Of a stretch of 64,000 bases of DNA, positions 43,784-53,278 are shown piece after piece. A program made the position numbers and the translations under genes. Where the stretch lies: NCBI GenBank assembly GCA_003220535.1, contig QHSU01000054.1, forward strand, positions 186,001 to 250,000, given 5' to 3'. The stretch comes from Candidatus Rokuibacteriota bacterium. GTDB taxonomy: Bacteria; Methylomirabilota; Methylomirabilia; Rokubacteriales; CSP1-6. The notes under the pieces were generated by a model. The model had not been told where the DNA came from. It saw only the letters and a program-made list of their open reading frames with translations, and ran no database searches. How positions within the stretch are numbered: the stretch's first letter is position 1; each line of letters starts with the position of its first letter.

Positions 43784-44836
43784 ATGCTCAGAATTCTCGC
43801 GACCACCACGGTCGGCGCAGCGCTGTTCGCGCTCCTCGTCGGCTTTATGGTCGGCTGGGCGTCGGTGCTCACGCACTTCTCGGTGTCCCTGATCTATTCA
43901 ACCGTGATCGGCGCCTCCTCCGCTCTGATCCTGCCGTCGGTGGCCCATCGCCTGGCCGCGCGCTCACCGGTCGTGCGATGGCTCGGCATCGCGGCGAGCC
44001 TCGTCGCGATCGCCGTTCCCGGCTCTCTGGTGGCTGGATCCATCGCGGCGGTGCTCGGCCTCTTTGGGGCCGGATCGTTCTGGGCGGCGCAGCGCGCCGG
44101 CCTCGGCGTCTCGCTCGTGCTCTCGCTGAGCATCGGCATGGGGATCGCCATCTACGAGAGGGCACGCGCGCGCCTCGACGACGCGCGCGAGCGCTTGCGC
44201 GTACGGGAACTGGAGGCCGAGCGCGCCCGGCGCCTAGCCACCGACGCACGGCTGGCCTCGCTCGAGTCGCGACTGCACCCGCACTTCCTCTTCAACTCGA
44301 TCGCGGCTATCGCCGGGCACGTGCGCGAGGAGCCGGAACGCGCCGAGCGGCTCCTGGTGGAGTTCGCCGATCTGCTCCGCGCCTCGCTCGACTCGACCGG
44401 GCAGCATACCGTGCCGCTGAGAGACGAGATCACGGCGGTGCAGGCGTACCTCGAGATCGAGCAGGCGCGCCTGGGCGAGCGGCTGCGTTCGAAGCTCGAC
44501 GTGCCCGACGAGCTCGGCGCCTGGCCGGTCCCGCCGTTCGCGCTCCACACGCTCGTGCAGAACAGTGTCAAGCACGTGGCCGCCGCACGTCCCCGGGGTG
44601 GCGAGATCCGGATCGAGGCCTGGCGCGTGGGCGACCGTCTCGCGGTGAGCGTGTGGGACGACGGGCCCGGGTTCGACTTCGCCATCGTCCCGCCGGGGCA
44701 CGGGCTCGAGACGCTCCGCGCGCGCCTGGGCGTGCTCTTCGGCGCCGACGCGGCTCTCGAGACCGCGCGAGACCATGGAGGCGCACGCGTGACGATGTCG
44801 CTGCCAGCTCACCTGGCGATCGCCGAGCGCCCGTGA
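43784..44836 (+). CDS. LytS-type sensor histidine kinase
   Basis: 350 residues from ATG 43784 (GTG 43781 is adjacent). Four membrane helices (about 1-125) with very short loops, a short coiled coil (ERARARLDDARERLRVREL), then the His_kinase domain with the phospho-accepting His in LHPHFLFNSI (from residue 164) and the N-box LHTLVQNSVKH. The DGPG of the ATP lid is in VWDDGPGFDF. No extracytoplasmic sensor domain is seen, so it may sense the membrane. The stop overlaps the regulator start by 4 bases. Confidence 0.92.
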   Translation: MLRILATTTVGAALFALLVGFMVGWASVLTHFSVSLIYSTVIGASSALILPSVAHRLAARSPVVRWLGIAASLVAIAVPGSLVAGSIAAVLGLFGAGSFWAAQRAGLGVSLVLSLSIGMGIAIYERARARLDDARERLRVRELEAERARRLATDARLASLESRLHPHFLFNSIAAIAGHVREEPERAERLLVEFADLLRASLDSTGQHTVPLRDEITAVQAYLEIEQARLGERLRSKLDVPDELGAWPVPPFALHTLVQNSVKHVAAARPRGGEIRIEAWRVGDRLAVSVWDDGPGFDFAIVPPGHGLETLRARLGVLFGADAALETARDHGGARVTMSLPAHLAIAERP

Positions 44837-45609
44837 CGGGCCGCCTGCACGCCTATGTCGTCGACGACGAGCCCGGCGCGCTCCGACAGATCGTGCAGAG
44901 CTTGAAGTCGACGGGCCGGGTCGATGTCGTGGGGAGCGCGACCAGCGCCGAGACGGCCCTGGTGGAAATTCCCGCGCGCGAGGTCGAGGCACTCTTCCTC
45001 GACATCCACATGCCCGGCATGACCGGGTTCGAGTTGCTGCAACGGCTGACGACGAGCCCCCTGGTGGTGTTCGTCACCGCCTTCGACGCCTACGCGCTGC
45101 AGGCCTTCGAAGCCTCCGCCATCGACTATCTCCTCAAGCCGGTCAAGCGCGAGCGCCTGGAGCAAACGCTCGAGCGGCTCGAGGGCCGGCGCGGAGACCC
45201 GGGCGGCGCCGGCGTGCGGGCGGTGCTGGAGAAGCTCGCGCGCCACTACCAGCAGGCGCGGCCGCCGGTCTACGCCGACCGCATCAGCGTCGACCTCGGC
45301 CAGCAGCGCACGCAGCTCGTGGAGACCGCAAAGATCACCCACTTCGTGGCCCAGGGAAAGGGGACGGTGGCGGTGACGGCGGCCGGCAGCCACCTCGTCG
45401 ACCGCACGCTCGGCGACCTCGAAGAGCGGCTGGACCCACGGCAGTTCGTCCGCATCCATCGGAGCGCGATCGTCAACCTGGCCTGGGTCGCCGAGGTCCA
45501 GCCCGATCTCGGCGGTCGCCTCGTCGTGCGACTCAAGGACGCGGCGCGGACGGAGCTCCAGGTCGCGCGCGACCGGGCGCGGACTTTCAAGGAGCGGCTG
45601 GTGCTCTGA
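44833..45609 (+). CDS. LytTR-family response regulator
   Basis: 258 residues from a GTG in the 4-base overlap with the kinase. The receiver domain (1-120) has the acidic pair Asp11/Asp12, phospho-acceptor Asp57 (LFLDIHMPGMTG) and the Lys in LLKPVKRE. The LytTR DNA-binding domain (about 150-258) shows FVRIHRSAIVNLAWV, its most conserved block. It is the partner of the preceding kinase. Targets are not obvious; the nearest downstream genes are on the other strand. Confidence 0.94.
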   Translation: MTGRLHAYVVDDEPGALRQIVQSLKSTGRVDVVGSATSAETALVEIPAREVEALFLDIHMPGMTGFELLQRLTTSPLVVFVTAFDAYALQAFEASAIDYLLKPVKRERLEQTLERLEGRRGDPGGAGVRAVLEKLARHYQQARPPVYADRISVDLGQQRTQLVETAKITHFVAQGKGTVAVTAAGSHLVDRTLGDLEERLDPRQFVRIHRSAIVNLAWVAEVQPDLGGRLVVRLKDAARTELQVARDRARTFKERLVL

Positions 45610-45637
45610 TGCGACGGCTCCCACCGATGCGCGAGGC

Positions 45638-46042
45638 TCAGGAGCTGACGGCGCGAGATCGCCATTCGGCGACGATGGCATCGACGTCCAGCGCGCCCAG
45701 GCGCGTGGGCGGGCCTTCCGCCGCTCGCGCGTTCGCCCGGGCGATCTCGGCGTTGAGTGCCTGGACTCGTGCCCGCACCTCGGCTTCATCGCGCACCTTC
45801 CAGATCCGCCCGACCTCGGCCTCGACCCGGCGGAGCAGCTCGAGGGCGGGGGGCAGTACGGACACCCGCTCTCGACGGATGAGGCTCTTCACCCACCAGT
45901 CCGGGTCGTAGCTCTCGCCGAGATCGGGCAGGGGCTTGCCGGCGCCGGCGAGATTGTCGAAGGCGCCGTCTTCCCGCGCGCGGCGAATCTGCTCCTCGAA
46001 CCATGTCTCCCAGCTGACTCCGGGCGGCTTGCGCTCGGTCAT
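45638..46042 (-). CDS. DUF1992 (DnaJ-homologue C28 conserved domain) protein
   Basis: 134 residues. WFEEQIRRAREDGAFDNLAG, GKPLPDLGESYDPDWWVKSL and the following Arg-rich stretch define DUF1992, also found in eukaryotic DNAJC28. Function is unknown. It converges with the response-regulator gene and starts 41 bases from the divergent MDR gene. Confidence 0.88.
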   Translation of the reverse strand: MTERKPPGVSWETWFEEQIRRAREDGAFDNLAGAGKPLPDLGESYDPDWWVKSLIRRERVSVLPPALELLRRVEAEVGRIWKVRDEAEVRARVQALNAEIARANARAAEGPPTRLGALDVDAIVAEWRSRAVSS

Positions 46043-46083
46043 CTCACCGCCAATGATATCCTGCCGCCCGGGGGAGGCTGACC

Positions 46084-47016
46084 ATGTCCAATCTTGCCGT
46101 CGTCGTCGATCCTGAAGCGCCGGGCCGGCTCGCCATCCGTCCGGTGCCGGACCCTGCGCCTGACCGAGGTGAGGCGCTCGTGCGCGTTCACGCGATCTCG
46201 CTCAACCGCGGCGAGGTTCGTCGCTCGGGCATGGCGCCCGCGGGCTGGCGCCCGGGCTGGGACCTCGCCGGCGTCGTCGAGCGCGCCGTGGCGGACGGCT
46301 CAGGCCCTCGCGCAGGCGCGCGGGTCGTCGGCTTTCTCCCGGAGGGCGCGTGGGCTCAGCGGGTGGCCGTCCCCAAGAACGCGCTCGCCGAGCTGCCCGA
46401 CAAGGTGACGTTCGCGCAGGCTGCCACCTTCCCGGTGGCGGGGCTCACAGCGCTGCTGGCGCTCGGCAAGGGCGGTCTGCTGCTCGGGCGGCGGGTGCTC
46501 GTCACCGGCGCGACTGGCGGGGTCGGAGACTTCGCGGTGCAGCTGGCCCGGCTCGCCGGCGCCCACGTGACCGCGAACGTGCGACGGGCCGACCAGGCGC
46601 CGGCGGTGCGCCAGCTGGGCGCCCACGACGTGGTGGTGGGCGACGAGATCGCGCGCGAGCCCAAGTACGATCTCATCGTCGAGTCGGTGGGCGGACGAAC
46701 ACTCGGGACCGCGCTGGCTGCCCTGGAGCGGGCTGGCGTCTGCGTCACGCTCGGCGTCTCGGCCTCCTCCGAGGTCACCTTCGACGCACGAGAGTTCTTC
46801 GTCACGGGACGCTCGACCCTCTACGGCTTCTATATCTTCACGGAATTCGGCAGTGAGCCCGCATCGGTCGGCCTCCGTCGGCTCGCCGAGCTCGTGGCCG
46901 CCGGACAGCTGGCACCGCACATCAGCCTGGAGCGGCCGTGGAAGGAGATCGGTCAGGTGGCCCAGGACCTGATGGCCCGGCGGTTCCCGGGCAAGGCCGT
47001 GCTCATCCTGGACTGA
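46084..47016 (+). CDS. Zinc-independent MDR-family oxidoreductase (quinone oxidoreductase-like)
   Basis: 310 residues; gggggagg precedes the ATG. The GroES-like N-terminal domain ([14 protein letters not shown]) is followed by [10 protein letters not shown] and the NADPH-binding [17 protein letters not shown] near residue 143. No zinc-binding Cys cluster is present, so it belongs with quinone oxidoreductases or enoyl reductases. It is followed after 10 bases by an SDR gene, probably in one unit. Confidence 0.88.
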   Translation: MSNLAVVVDPEAPGRLAIRPVPDPAPDRGEALVRVHAISLNRGEVRRSGMAPAGWRPGWDLAGVVERAVADGSGPRAGARVVGFLPEGAWAQRVAVPKNALAELPDKVTFAQAATFPVAGLTALLALGKGGLLLGRRVLVTGATGGVGDFAVQLARLAGAHVTANVRRADQAPAVRQLGAHDVVVGDEIAREPKYDLIVESVGGRTLGTALAALERAGVCVTLGVSASSEVTFDAREFFVTGRSTLYGFYIFTEFGSEPASVGLRRLAELVAAGQLAPHISLERPWKEIGQVAQDLMARRFPGKAVLILD

Positions 47017-47026
47017 GAGCCCTGCC

Positions 47027-47815
47027 ATGTTCGACTTCAAAGACCATGTGGTCCTCGTGACGGGCGCCGGCGCCGGCATCGGATTCGGCATCGCGCACGC
47101 GTTTCACGAGACCGGGGCCCGCGTCGCCCTGGGCGACCTGCGCGAGCCCGCGCTGGCGCGGGCGGGGGAGCGCCTGGGCCGCTCCGAGCGCGTCTTCACC
47201 GGCGCCATGGACGTCAGGGACGGCCACTCGGTCGCCGAGTTCTTGAAAGCGGCCGAGAGTGCCCTCGGGCCCGTGACGGTCGCCGTGGCCAACGCAGGCA
47301 TCTACCCGAACTGCCCGGTTCTGGACATGACGACGGAGGAATGGGACCGCGTCATGGAGACGAACCTGCGCGGCGTGTTTCTCACGTGCCAGGCGGTCGG
47401 GCGGAGCATGGTCGCGCAGGGCACGCCGGGCAAGCTGATCACGATCTCGTCCGGCGCCTACAACAGCGGACGACGGGGCGCCGCGCACTACTGCGCGTCG
47501 AAGGCCGGCGTGGTGATGTTCACGAAGGTGCTGGCGATGGAGCTGGCGCCGCACCGGATCAACGTCAACTGCATCGCGCCGGGCCTGATCACGGTCGACC
47601 GCGACGTGAATCAGGTGTCCGACGAATACGTCCGCACGCTCGTCGGCACGATCCCGTGGGGCCGGGCGGGCGCCCCCGAGGACATCGCGAAGGCCGCCCT
47701 GTTCCTGGCTTCGCCCTTCGCCGAGTTCATCACGGGCGAGGTGCTGAGCGTCGACGGTGGCAGCGGGACGGGCCGCACCTGGCTGCCCTTCAGTGGACCT
47801 GCACGCGGGCGGTAA
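47027..47815 (+). CDS. SDR-family NAD(P)-dependent oxidoreductase
   Basis: 262 residues. TGAGAGIGFGIAHAF (cofactor), ANAGIYP, active-site Ser in TISSGAYNSG and the catalytic YCASK pair (HYCASKAGVVMF) are all present, and the C-terminus has FITGEVLSVDGG. It is a typical classical SDR, most likely an alcohol or 3-oxoacyl reductase. It forms a probable two-gene unit with the MDR enzyme. Confidence 0.92.
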   Translation: MFDFKDHVVLVTGAGAGIGFGIAHAFHETGARVALGDLREPALARAGERLGRSERVFTGAMDVRDGHSVAEFLKAAESALGPVTVAVANAGIYPNCPVLDMTTEEWDRVMETNLRGVFLTCQAVGRSMVAQGTPGKLITISSGAYNSGRRGAAHYCASKAGVVMFTKVLAMELAPHRINVNCIAPGLITVDRDVNQVSDEYVRTLVGTIPWGRAGAPEDIAKAALFLASPFAEFITGEVLSVDGGSGTGRTWLPFSGPARGR

Positions 47816-47819
47816 TCTG

Positions 47820-47844
47820 GGCAGGCCCTTTTCAGCAGCCTGCC
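47820..47844. terminator. Hairpin filling the gap between convergent genes
   Basis: ggcaggc (47820-47826) pairs with gcctgcc (47838-47844) around a loop containing cttttc. It occupies almost the whole 29-base gap between the SDR stop and the DppC stop, so it probably ends both transcripts. Confidence 0.55.
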
Positions 47845-48681
47845 TCAGACCTTCAGGCGGGGGTCGAGGAGGTCGCGGAGCCCATCACCCAGGAGGTTCA
47901 TCGCCAGGACGGTCAGCATGATGCCGAGGCCCGGGAATGTGGAGATCCACCAGGCCTCGCGTAGATAGTCGCGGCCCTCGGCGAGCATCCGTCCCCACTC
48001 GGGCGTGGGCGGCTGGCTGCCGAGGCCGAGGAAGCTCAGCGCCGCCGCGGCGAGGATCGCGCCGCCGAGGCCGAGCGTCGCCGTAACGATGAGCGGCGCG
48101 ACCACGTTCGGCAGGACATAGCGCCAGAGGATCCAGAGGTCGCGGCCGCCGAGCGCCCGTGCCGACTCGACGTAGAGGTTTTCCCGCGTCGAGAGCACGC
48201 TGGCGCGCACGAGCCGGGCGTAGGTCGGCACCGCGGCGAGCCCGACCGCGATCATGACGTTGCCGAGCCCCGGGGTCAGGACGCTCACGATGGCGAGCGC
48301 CAGCAGGATGCCGGGGAATGCCAGCAAGACGTCGATCACGCGCATCAGGATGGCGTCGAGCCGCCCGCCGTAGTAGCCGGAGACGAGACCGACCGGTGCT
48401 CCGAGTCCCATCGCGATGGACACGGAAATGAGCCCGACCGTCAGCGAGATCCGCGCCCCGTGCACCACGCGACTGGCCACGTCGCGGCCGAACTGGTCGC
48501 TGCCGAGCGGGTAGCGCGACCCCGGCGGCTGGAGCGCGTCGCGCGGCACCGTCTTGATGGGATCCCGCGGGCTGAGCCAGGGCGCGCCGAGCGCCAGGAG
48601 CGCGAGCACGCCGAGGATCGCGAGGCCGACGACCGCGCCGCGATGCCCCCCGAGCCGGCGAAGGACACCGGCGCTAGCCAT
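47845..48681 (-). CDS. Dipeptide/oligopeptide ABC permease, DppC type
   Basis: 278 residues with about six membrane helices. GSRYPLGSDQFGRDVASRVV near residue 52 is the DppC/OppC signature, and YVESARALGGRDLWILWRYV the EAA coupling loop. It overlaps the DppB stop by 8 bases. Its partners in the operon are DppB and the binding protein; the ATPases are not next to them in this window and must be encoded elsewhere. Confidence 0.94.
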   Translation of the reverse strand: MASAGVLRRLGGHRGAVVGLAILGVLALLALGAPWLSPRDPIKTVPRDALQPPGSRYPLGSDQFGRDVASRVVHGARISLTVGLISVSIAMGLGAPVGLVSGYYGGRLDAILMRVIDVLLAFPGILLALAIVSVLTPGLGNVMIAVGLAAVPTYARLVRASVLSTRENLYVESARALGGRDLWILWRYVLPNVVAPLIVTATLGLGGAILAAAALSFLGLGSQPPTPEWGRMLAEGRDYLREAWWISTFPGLGIMLTVLAMNLLGDGLRDLLDPRLKV

Positions 48682-49597
48682 ACCGGATGCGCGGGTCGGC
48701 GAAGGCGTACGCGACGTCGACCAGGACGTTGATCATGACGTAGGCCGTCGCCACGAACAGCACCGTGCCCTGCACCAGCGGGAAATCCTTGGTGAGGATG
48801 CCGCCGACGATGAGGCGGCCGAGCCCCGGCCGGCCGAAGACAGTCTCGACGATCACGGCGCCGGCCAGCAGGTTGCCGAACTGCAGGCCGAAGATCGTGA
48901 TGATCGGGATGAGCGCGTTCTTCAGCGCGTGGCGCACCACGACGCTCCACGCCCCGAGCCCCTTGGCGCGCGCCGTGCGCACGTAGTCCTGGCCCAACAC
49001 CTCGAGCATGCTCGATCGCGTGAGGCGCGCGATGATCGCCGCCGCGATCGTCCCCAGGGTCACGCTCGGGAGCACCAGGTGCACGAGGTCGCCGCCGCCG
49101 GTGGCGGGAAACCAGGCCAGCCGCAGCGAGAAGGCGAAGATCAGGAGGAGACCCAGCCAGAAGCTCGGCATCGAGACGCCGAGGAGCGCCACCACCATCG
49201 AGCCCACATCGAGCCACGAGTTCCGAAAGAGGGCCGCCAGCAGCCCGAGCGGGACGCCGATCGCCACGGCCACGGCCATGCTGGCGAGCGCGAGCCCTCC
49301 CGTGCTGGCGACGTTCTCGCCGATCTCGGTCGCGACGGGTCGCCGGCTCCGGATCGAGGTTCCGAGATCACCGCGGAGCGCCCCGGCGACGAAGCGACCG
49401 TACTGCTGGAGCAGGGGCTCGTCGAGATGGAGCTGCGCCCGCATCTGCGCGATCTGGTCGGGCGTGGTGACGAACTCGGCGAGCATGATCTTCACGGGGT
49501 CGCCGGGGACGAGGAACAGCATGCTGAAGACGGCCAGCATAACGCCGAACAGCACCGGGACGACCCCCAGGACGCGCCGGGCGAGATAGATCAGCAC
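48674..49597 (-). CDS. Dipeptide/oligopeptide ABC permease, DppB type
   Basis: 307 residues from a GTG. LARRVLGVVPVLFGVMLAVF starts the first helix, FLVPGDPVKIML and LPSVTLGTIAAAIIARLTRS are DppB landmarks, and YVRTARAKGLGAWSVVVRHA is the coupling loop. It lies 21 bases after the binding-protein gene, in one minus-strand operon. Confidence 0.94.
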   Translation of the reverse strand: MLIYLARRVLGVVPVLFGVMLAVFSMLFLVPGDPVKIMLAEFVTTPDQIAQMRAQLHLDEPLLQQYGRFVAGALRGDLGTSIRSRRPVATEIGENVASTGGLALASMAVAVAIGVPLGLLAALFRNSWLDVGSMVVALLGVSMPSFWLGLLLIFAFSLRLAWFPATGGGDLVHLVLPSVTLGTIAAAIIARLTRSSMLEVLGQDYVRTARAKGLGAWSVVVRHALKNALIPIITIFGLQFGNLLAGAVIVETVFGRPGLGRLIVGGILTKDFPLVQGTVLFVATAYVMINVLVDVAYAFADPRIRYG

Positions 49598-49618
49598 GCC
49601 GGGGCCGCTCTCACGACG

Positions 49619-51160
49619 TTACTTGCGGATCGCGGTGTCGCTGAGGACCGGATACGTGGCGAAGGTGTACTTCACCCCCTGGACGGTGGCGCGAAACGCC
49701 CACACCGAGAGGTCGTCGAGCAGGGGCACCGTGAGTGCTTCCTCGAGCGCCAGGTGCTCGATCGCGAGATAGAGCGCGCGCCGCTTCGCCCCGTCGAACT
49801 CGCGCCGGCCCTGCTCCAGCATCTGATCGAGCTTCGCATTCTTCACGCACGACCAGTTGAAGTTGCCGCCGACCAACGAAGAGTGGAACAGCGCGTACAG
49901 GCCGTCGGGATCGGTCGCCCGCAGGAACATGACGGGCCCGTGCGTGGCGCACCGATAGTTGTCCTCGTACCAGGGCGGGCGCGCCTGCGCCTTGATCTTG
50001 ACGTCGATCCCCACCTCGCGCAGGGAAGACTGGATGAGCTGCGCCGACGGCTCTGGGCCGCCGCCGTACTCGATGGCGTTGAGGACGACCTCGAGCCGCT
50101 GGCTACCCCGGGTCCGGATCCCATCCCCTCCCGGCTGCCATCCTGCCTCGGCCAGGAGAGCCTGCGCCTTCGCCGGGTCGAACGGATAGGCCTGACGCAG
50201 GGTGGGGTCGTCGAGCATCGCCGCGGTCAGCGGGGCGAAGGCCTTCCGCGCGATGCCCTTGAAGACGGTGGCGAGGAGCGCGTCCTTGTCCACCGCGTAG
50301 TTGATCGCCCGTCGCACCCTCACGTCGTCCATCGGTGGCCGGGTCGTGTTCAGGAGCCAGATGCGCGGCGCGCCCGGGTACGGGATCTTCTCGACGCGGA
50401 GGGCCACGTTCTTCTCGAGCCGAGGCAAGGACTGGGCGGGGACGAGATAGATCCCCTGCGTCTCGCCGCTCTCGAGGGTCGTCACGCGCGTGCCCGCCTC
50501 GGGGACGAACTTCCAGACGACCGCGTCGAGCGCCGCCCCCCCGGCCCGGTCACTCCACGGCGCCTTGCGCGTGTACGCGGGATTGCGGACCATCGTGGTG
50601 TGGTCCTTCGCCACGTAGTCCTTGACCATGAACGGCCCGCTGCCCACCGGGCGCGTGTGCACCTGGTCACCCGTCTCGCGCACGGCCTTCGGCGAGACGA
50701 AGCTGAGCGGACCGGCCGCGGTGTACGCAAGGAACGGCGCGTAGGGACTCTCGAAGCTCACCTGCACGGTGTGCTCGTCGATGACTTTCGATCCGGCATA
50801 GCCCGCGAGCAAGGCGCGGGCGCCGCCGGCCTTGAACTTGGGGTCGACGATCCGGTCGAAGTTGAACTTGACCGCCTCGGCGTTGAAGGCCGTGCCGTCG
50901 TGGAACTTCACGTCGCGCCGCAGCTTGAAGGTCACGCTGCGCCCGTCGCGAGCACTCTGCCACGACTCGGCGAGCCAGGGCACGAGCTTGCCGTCCGAGC
51001 CCCGATAGATGAGGTTCTCCGTGACCGACGCGATGATCTGATACGTCACGGCCGAGGGCGACGCGTGAGGATCGAGCGTCGGCGGCTCCTGGTCGAGCCC
51101 GATGACGAGCGTGCCGCCGGTCTGGGCCTGCACCGCGGACTCCACGAGCACCAACGTCAA
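49619..51160 (-). CDS. Peptide-type ABC substrate-binding protein (start uncertain)
   Basis: 513 codons from a TTG. TLVIGLDQEPPTLDPHASP, VPWLAESWQSARDGRSVTFK and DVKFHDGTAFNAEAVKFN define the SBP_bac_5 (DppA/OppA) family. The signal peptide appears to begin upstream: the same frame reads PPWWLGIALSAALTLVLVES before QAQT, but no ATG, GTG or TTG occurs between the upstream in-frame stop and this TTG. A start codon may have mutated, or a rare start is used. It feeds the DppB and DppC permeases that follow. Confidence 0.85.
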   Translation of the reverse strand: MTLVLVESAVQAQTGGTLVIGLDQEPPTLDPHASPSAVTYQIIASVTENLIYRGSDGKLVPWLAESWQSARDGRSVTFKLRRDVKFHDGTAFNAEAVKFNFDRIVDPKFKAGGARALLAGYAGSKVIDEHTVQVSFESPYAPFLAYTAAGPLSFVSPKAVRETGDQVHTRPVGSGPFMVKDYVAKDHTTMVRNPAYTRKAPWSDRAGGAALDAVVWKFVPEAGTRVTTLESGETQGIYLVPAQSLPRLEKNVALRVEKIPYPGAPRIWLLNTTRPPMDDVRVRRAINYAVDKDALLATVFKGIARKAFAPLTAAMLDDPTLRQAYPFDPAKAQALLAEAGWQPGGDGIRTRGSQRLEVVLNAIEYGGGPEPSAQLIQSSLREVGIDVKIKAQARPPWYEDNYRCATHGPVMFLRATDPDGLYALFHSSLVGGNFNWSCVKNAKLDQMLEQGRREFDGAKRRALYLAIEHLALEEALTVPLLDDLSVWAFRATVQGVKYTFATYPVLSDTAIRK

Positions 51161-51305
51161 TGCCGCGCTGAGGGCGATGCCGAGCCACCACGGTGGCCGT
51201 TCGGCGTCAAGCGCGTTGCTGCTTGACGGGCACCGGCCGTCGCGGGCAGCATTCGTCGGAGAGCGAGCCCAGCGGCTTCACGGAGGCGAAGATGGCCCTG
51301 AAGGT

Positions 51306-51384
51306 CGAGCCGATGAATAGACCAGTGCGAGCCGCAGCACGGCCGGGGGCTGGGGCCCCCGCGTGCGAGGCGAGCCGATGAATA
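51306..51384. repeat. Dispersed palindromic element, copy 2, with flanking direct repeat
   Basis: 51327-51375 (gcgagccgcagcacggcc to cgtgcgaggcgagc) matches the element at 18857-18903 but has two extra bases in the loop. A 14-bp direct repeat, cgagccgatgaata, lies at 51306-51319 and at 51371-51384, the second copy containing the start codon of the next gene. The rest of the 217-base divergent gap holds a TTGACG (51223-51228) without a good -10 box. Confidence 0.85.
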
Positions 51385-53168
51385 CAGATCGTGCGCTGAG
51401 CGAGTGGCTTCGCGGTCTCCGCGGCGGCTCGCTGAGCCGCCGTGAGTTCACTCGCGCGCTGCTGGGGCTCGGGCTCGTGCCGCCGCTGATCGCTGAGCTG
51501 CCGCGACCGGTGAGACCTGCGGACGCTCAGCCGCGGCGGACGGGGTTCACTCCGTCCCGTCGAGGCGGAGGCGGCGATCTCAAGCTTCTGTGGTGGCAAG
51601 CGCCCACGATCCTGAACCCGCATCTGGCGATCGGCGTGAAGGACGGGGACGGCTCCCGCATCTTCTACGAGCCGCTGGTGTCCTTCGATCCCGACGGCAA
51701 CTCGGTCCCGGTTCTGGCCGCCGAGCTGCCGACCCTGCAGAACGGCGGGATCGCGCGCGATGGCCTCTCGGTCACCGTGAAGCTGAAGAAGGGCGTCCAG
51801 TGGCACGACGGGAAGCCTTTCACCGCCGACGACGTGGTCTTCACCTGGGAGTACGCGGCCGACCAGGCGACGACGGCGGTGTCGTCCGGCGCCTATCGCG
51901 ACATCGCGCGCATCGACAGGCTCGATCAGCACACGGTCAAGATCGTCTACAAGACGCCCAACCCGTTCTGGGCCAACGCCTTCCGCGGCGTCATTCCCAA
52001 GCACGTCTTCGAACCCTTCAAGGGCGCCAGGTCGCGTGAGGCTCCGGCCAATCTCAGGCCGATCGGCACAGGCCCCTACCGCTTCGTCGATTTCAAGCCC
52101 GGCGACCTCGTCCGTGCCGAGCTCTTCTCCGCGTATCACGAGCCCAACTGGCCCTTCTTCGACCGGCTGGAAATGAAGGGCGGGGGCGACGCCGTGTCGG
52201 CCGCGCGCGCGGTGATCCAAACGGGCGAGTACGACTTCGCCTGGAACATGCAGGTCGAGGACGACGTGCTCCGGAGGATGGAGCAAGGCGGCAAGGGCCG
52301 CGTCGACATCGCCTGGGGCGGCCAGGTCGAGCACATCCTCTGCAACTTCTCCGATCCGCTGAAGGAGGTCGACGGCGAGCGGTCGAGCCTCAAGGCACCG
52401 CATCCTTTCATGACCGACGCCGCCGTGCGCTCGGCCCTGAGTCTCGTGGTCGACCGCGCGTCGATCCAGGAGCAGATCTACGGCCGTCTGGGGCAGACCA
52501 CGGCGAACTACCTGAACGCGCCCACCCAGTTCAGGTCCCGGAACACCCGCTGGGAGTTCAGCGTCGAGAAGGCCAACAAGGTCCTGGAGGACGCCGGGTG
52601 GAGGCGAGGGCCGGACGGCATCCGGACCCGGGATGGCAAGCGCCTGCGGATGCTGTTCCAGACTTCGATCAACGCGCCACGCCAGAAGACCCAGGCCATC
52701 GTGAAGCAAGCGGCCGCCAGGGCCGGGATCGAGATGGAGCTGAAGTCGGTGGTGCCGGCGGTGTACTTCTCGACCGATCCCGCCAACCTCGACACGTCGT
52801 CTCACTTCACCGCCGACCTGCAAATGTACAGCTTCAACAGCGGCTCGCCGGATCCCCAGCGGTTCATGGATCCCTTCGTGTCCTGGGAGATCGCGCAGAA
52901 AGAGAATAAGTGGGCCGGCCGCAACTCGACGCGCTGGCGGAACGAGGAGTACGACCGGTCGTTCAAGGCCGCGGAGACCGAGATGGATCCCCTCAAGCGC
53001 GCGGCCCACTTCATCCGGATGAACGACCTCCTGGCGCAGAACGTCGTGGTCGTGCCCTTCCTCTGGCGCGGTAACGCCTCGGCGGTGTCGAACCGTCTGC
53101 GCGGCACCGAGATCAGCGGCTGGGACTCGAACCTCTGGAACATCGCGCACTGGTACAAGGAGCCGTAG
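51378..53168 (+). CDS. Tat-exported peptide-type ABC substrate-binding protein
   Basis: 596 residues from ATG 51378. The N-terminus contains a twin-arginine motif, LSRREFTRALLGLGL (near residue 24), pointing to Tat export. The mature SBP_bac_5 protein shows LKLLWWQAPTILNPHLAIG, GVQWHDGKPFTADDVVFTW and IGTGPYRF. It is not closely similar to the divergent binding protein at 49619, so it probably serves another ligand. No permease genes follow it; only fragments and a MetE-like gene do. Confidence 0.88.
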   Translation: MNTDRALSEWLRGLRGGSLSRREFTRALLGLGLVPPLIAELPRPVRPADAQPRRTGFTPSRRGGGGDLKLLWWQAPTILNPHLAIGVKDGDGSRIFYEPLVSFDPDGNSVPVLAAELPTLQNGGIARDGLSVTVKLKKGVQWHDGKPFTADDVVFTWEYAADQATTAVSSGAYRDIARIDRLDQHTVKIVYKTPNPFWANAFRGVIPKHVFEPFKGARSREAPANLRPIGTGPYRFVDFKPGDLVRAELFSAYHEPNWPFFDRLEMKGGGDAVSAARAVIQTGEYDFAWNMQVEDDVLRRMEQGGKGRVDIAWGGQVEHILCNFSDPLKEVDGERSSLKAPHPFMTDAAVRSALSLVVDRASIQEQIYGRLGQTTANYLNAPTQFRSRNTRWEFSVEKANKVLEDAGWRRGPDGIRTRDGKRLRMLFQTSINAPRQKTQAIVKQAAARAGIEMELKSVVPAVYFSTDPANLDTSSHFTADLQMYSFNSGSPDPQRFMDPFVSWEIAQKENKWAGRNSTRWRNEEYDRSFKAAETEMDPLKRAAHFIRMNDLLAQNVVVVPFLWRGNASAVSNRLRGTEISGWDSNLWNIAHWYKEP

Positions 53169-53174
53169 CCCGCG

Positions 53175-53252
53175 GCGCGGGCCCTCGAGGGCACGGGGCA
53201 CGAGCTTCTCGACAACCCCGAGGTCCGGAGGATGTATCTTGGGGGCGCCGCG
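53175..53252 (+). pseudogene. Fragment of a Liv-type ABC ATPase C-terminus
   Basis: Reads ALEGTGHELLDNPEVRRMYL then GG, matching the last residues of LivF/LivG-type ATPases. No start or upstream domain remains. Confidence 0.4.
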
Positions 53253-53278
53253 GGGGCCGGCCTGACCATGCACGTCGC

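Noticed and set aside
48554..51226. 890-codon plus-strand frame across the dipeptide ABC operon
   Set aside because: Low-complexity Arg/Asp/His-rich translation; the minus strand carries DppB, DppC and a binding protein with full signatures.
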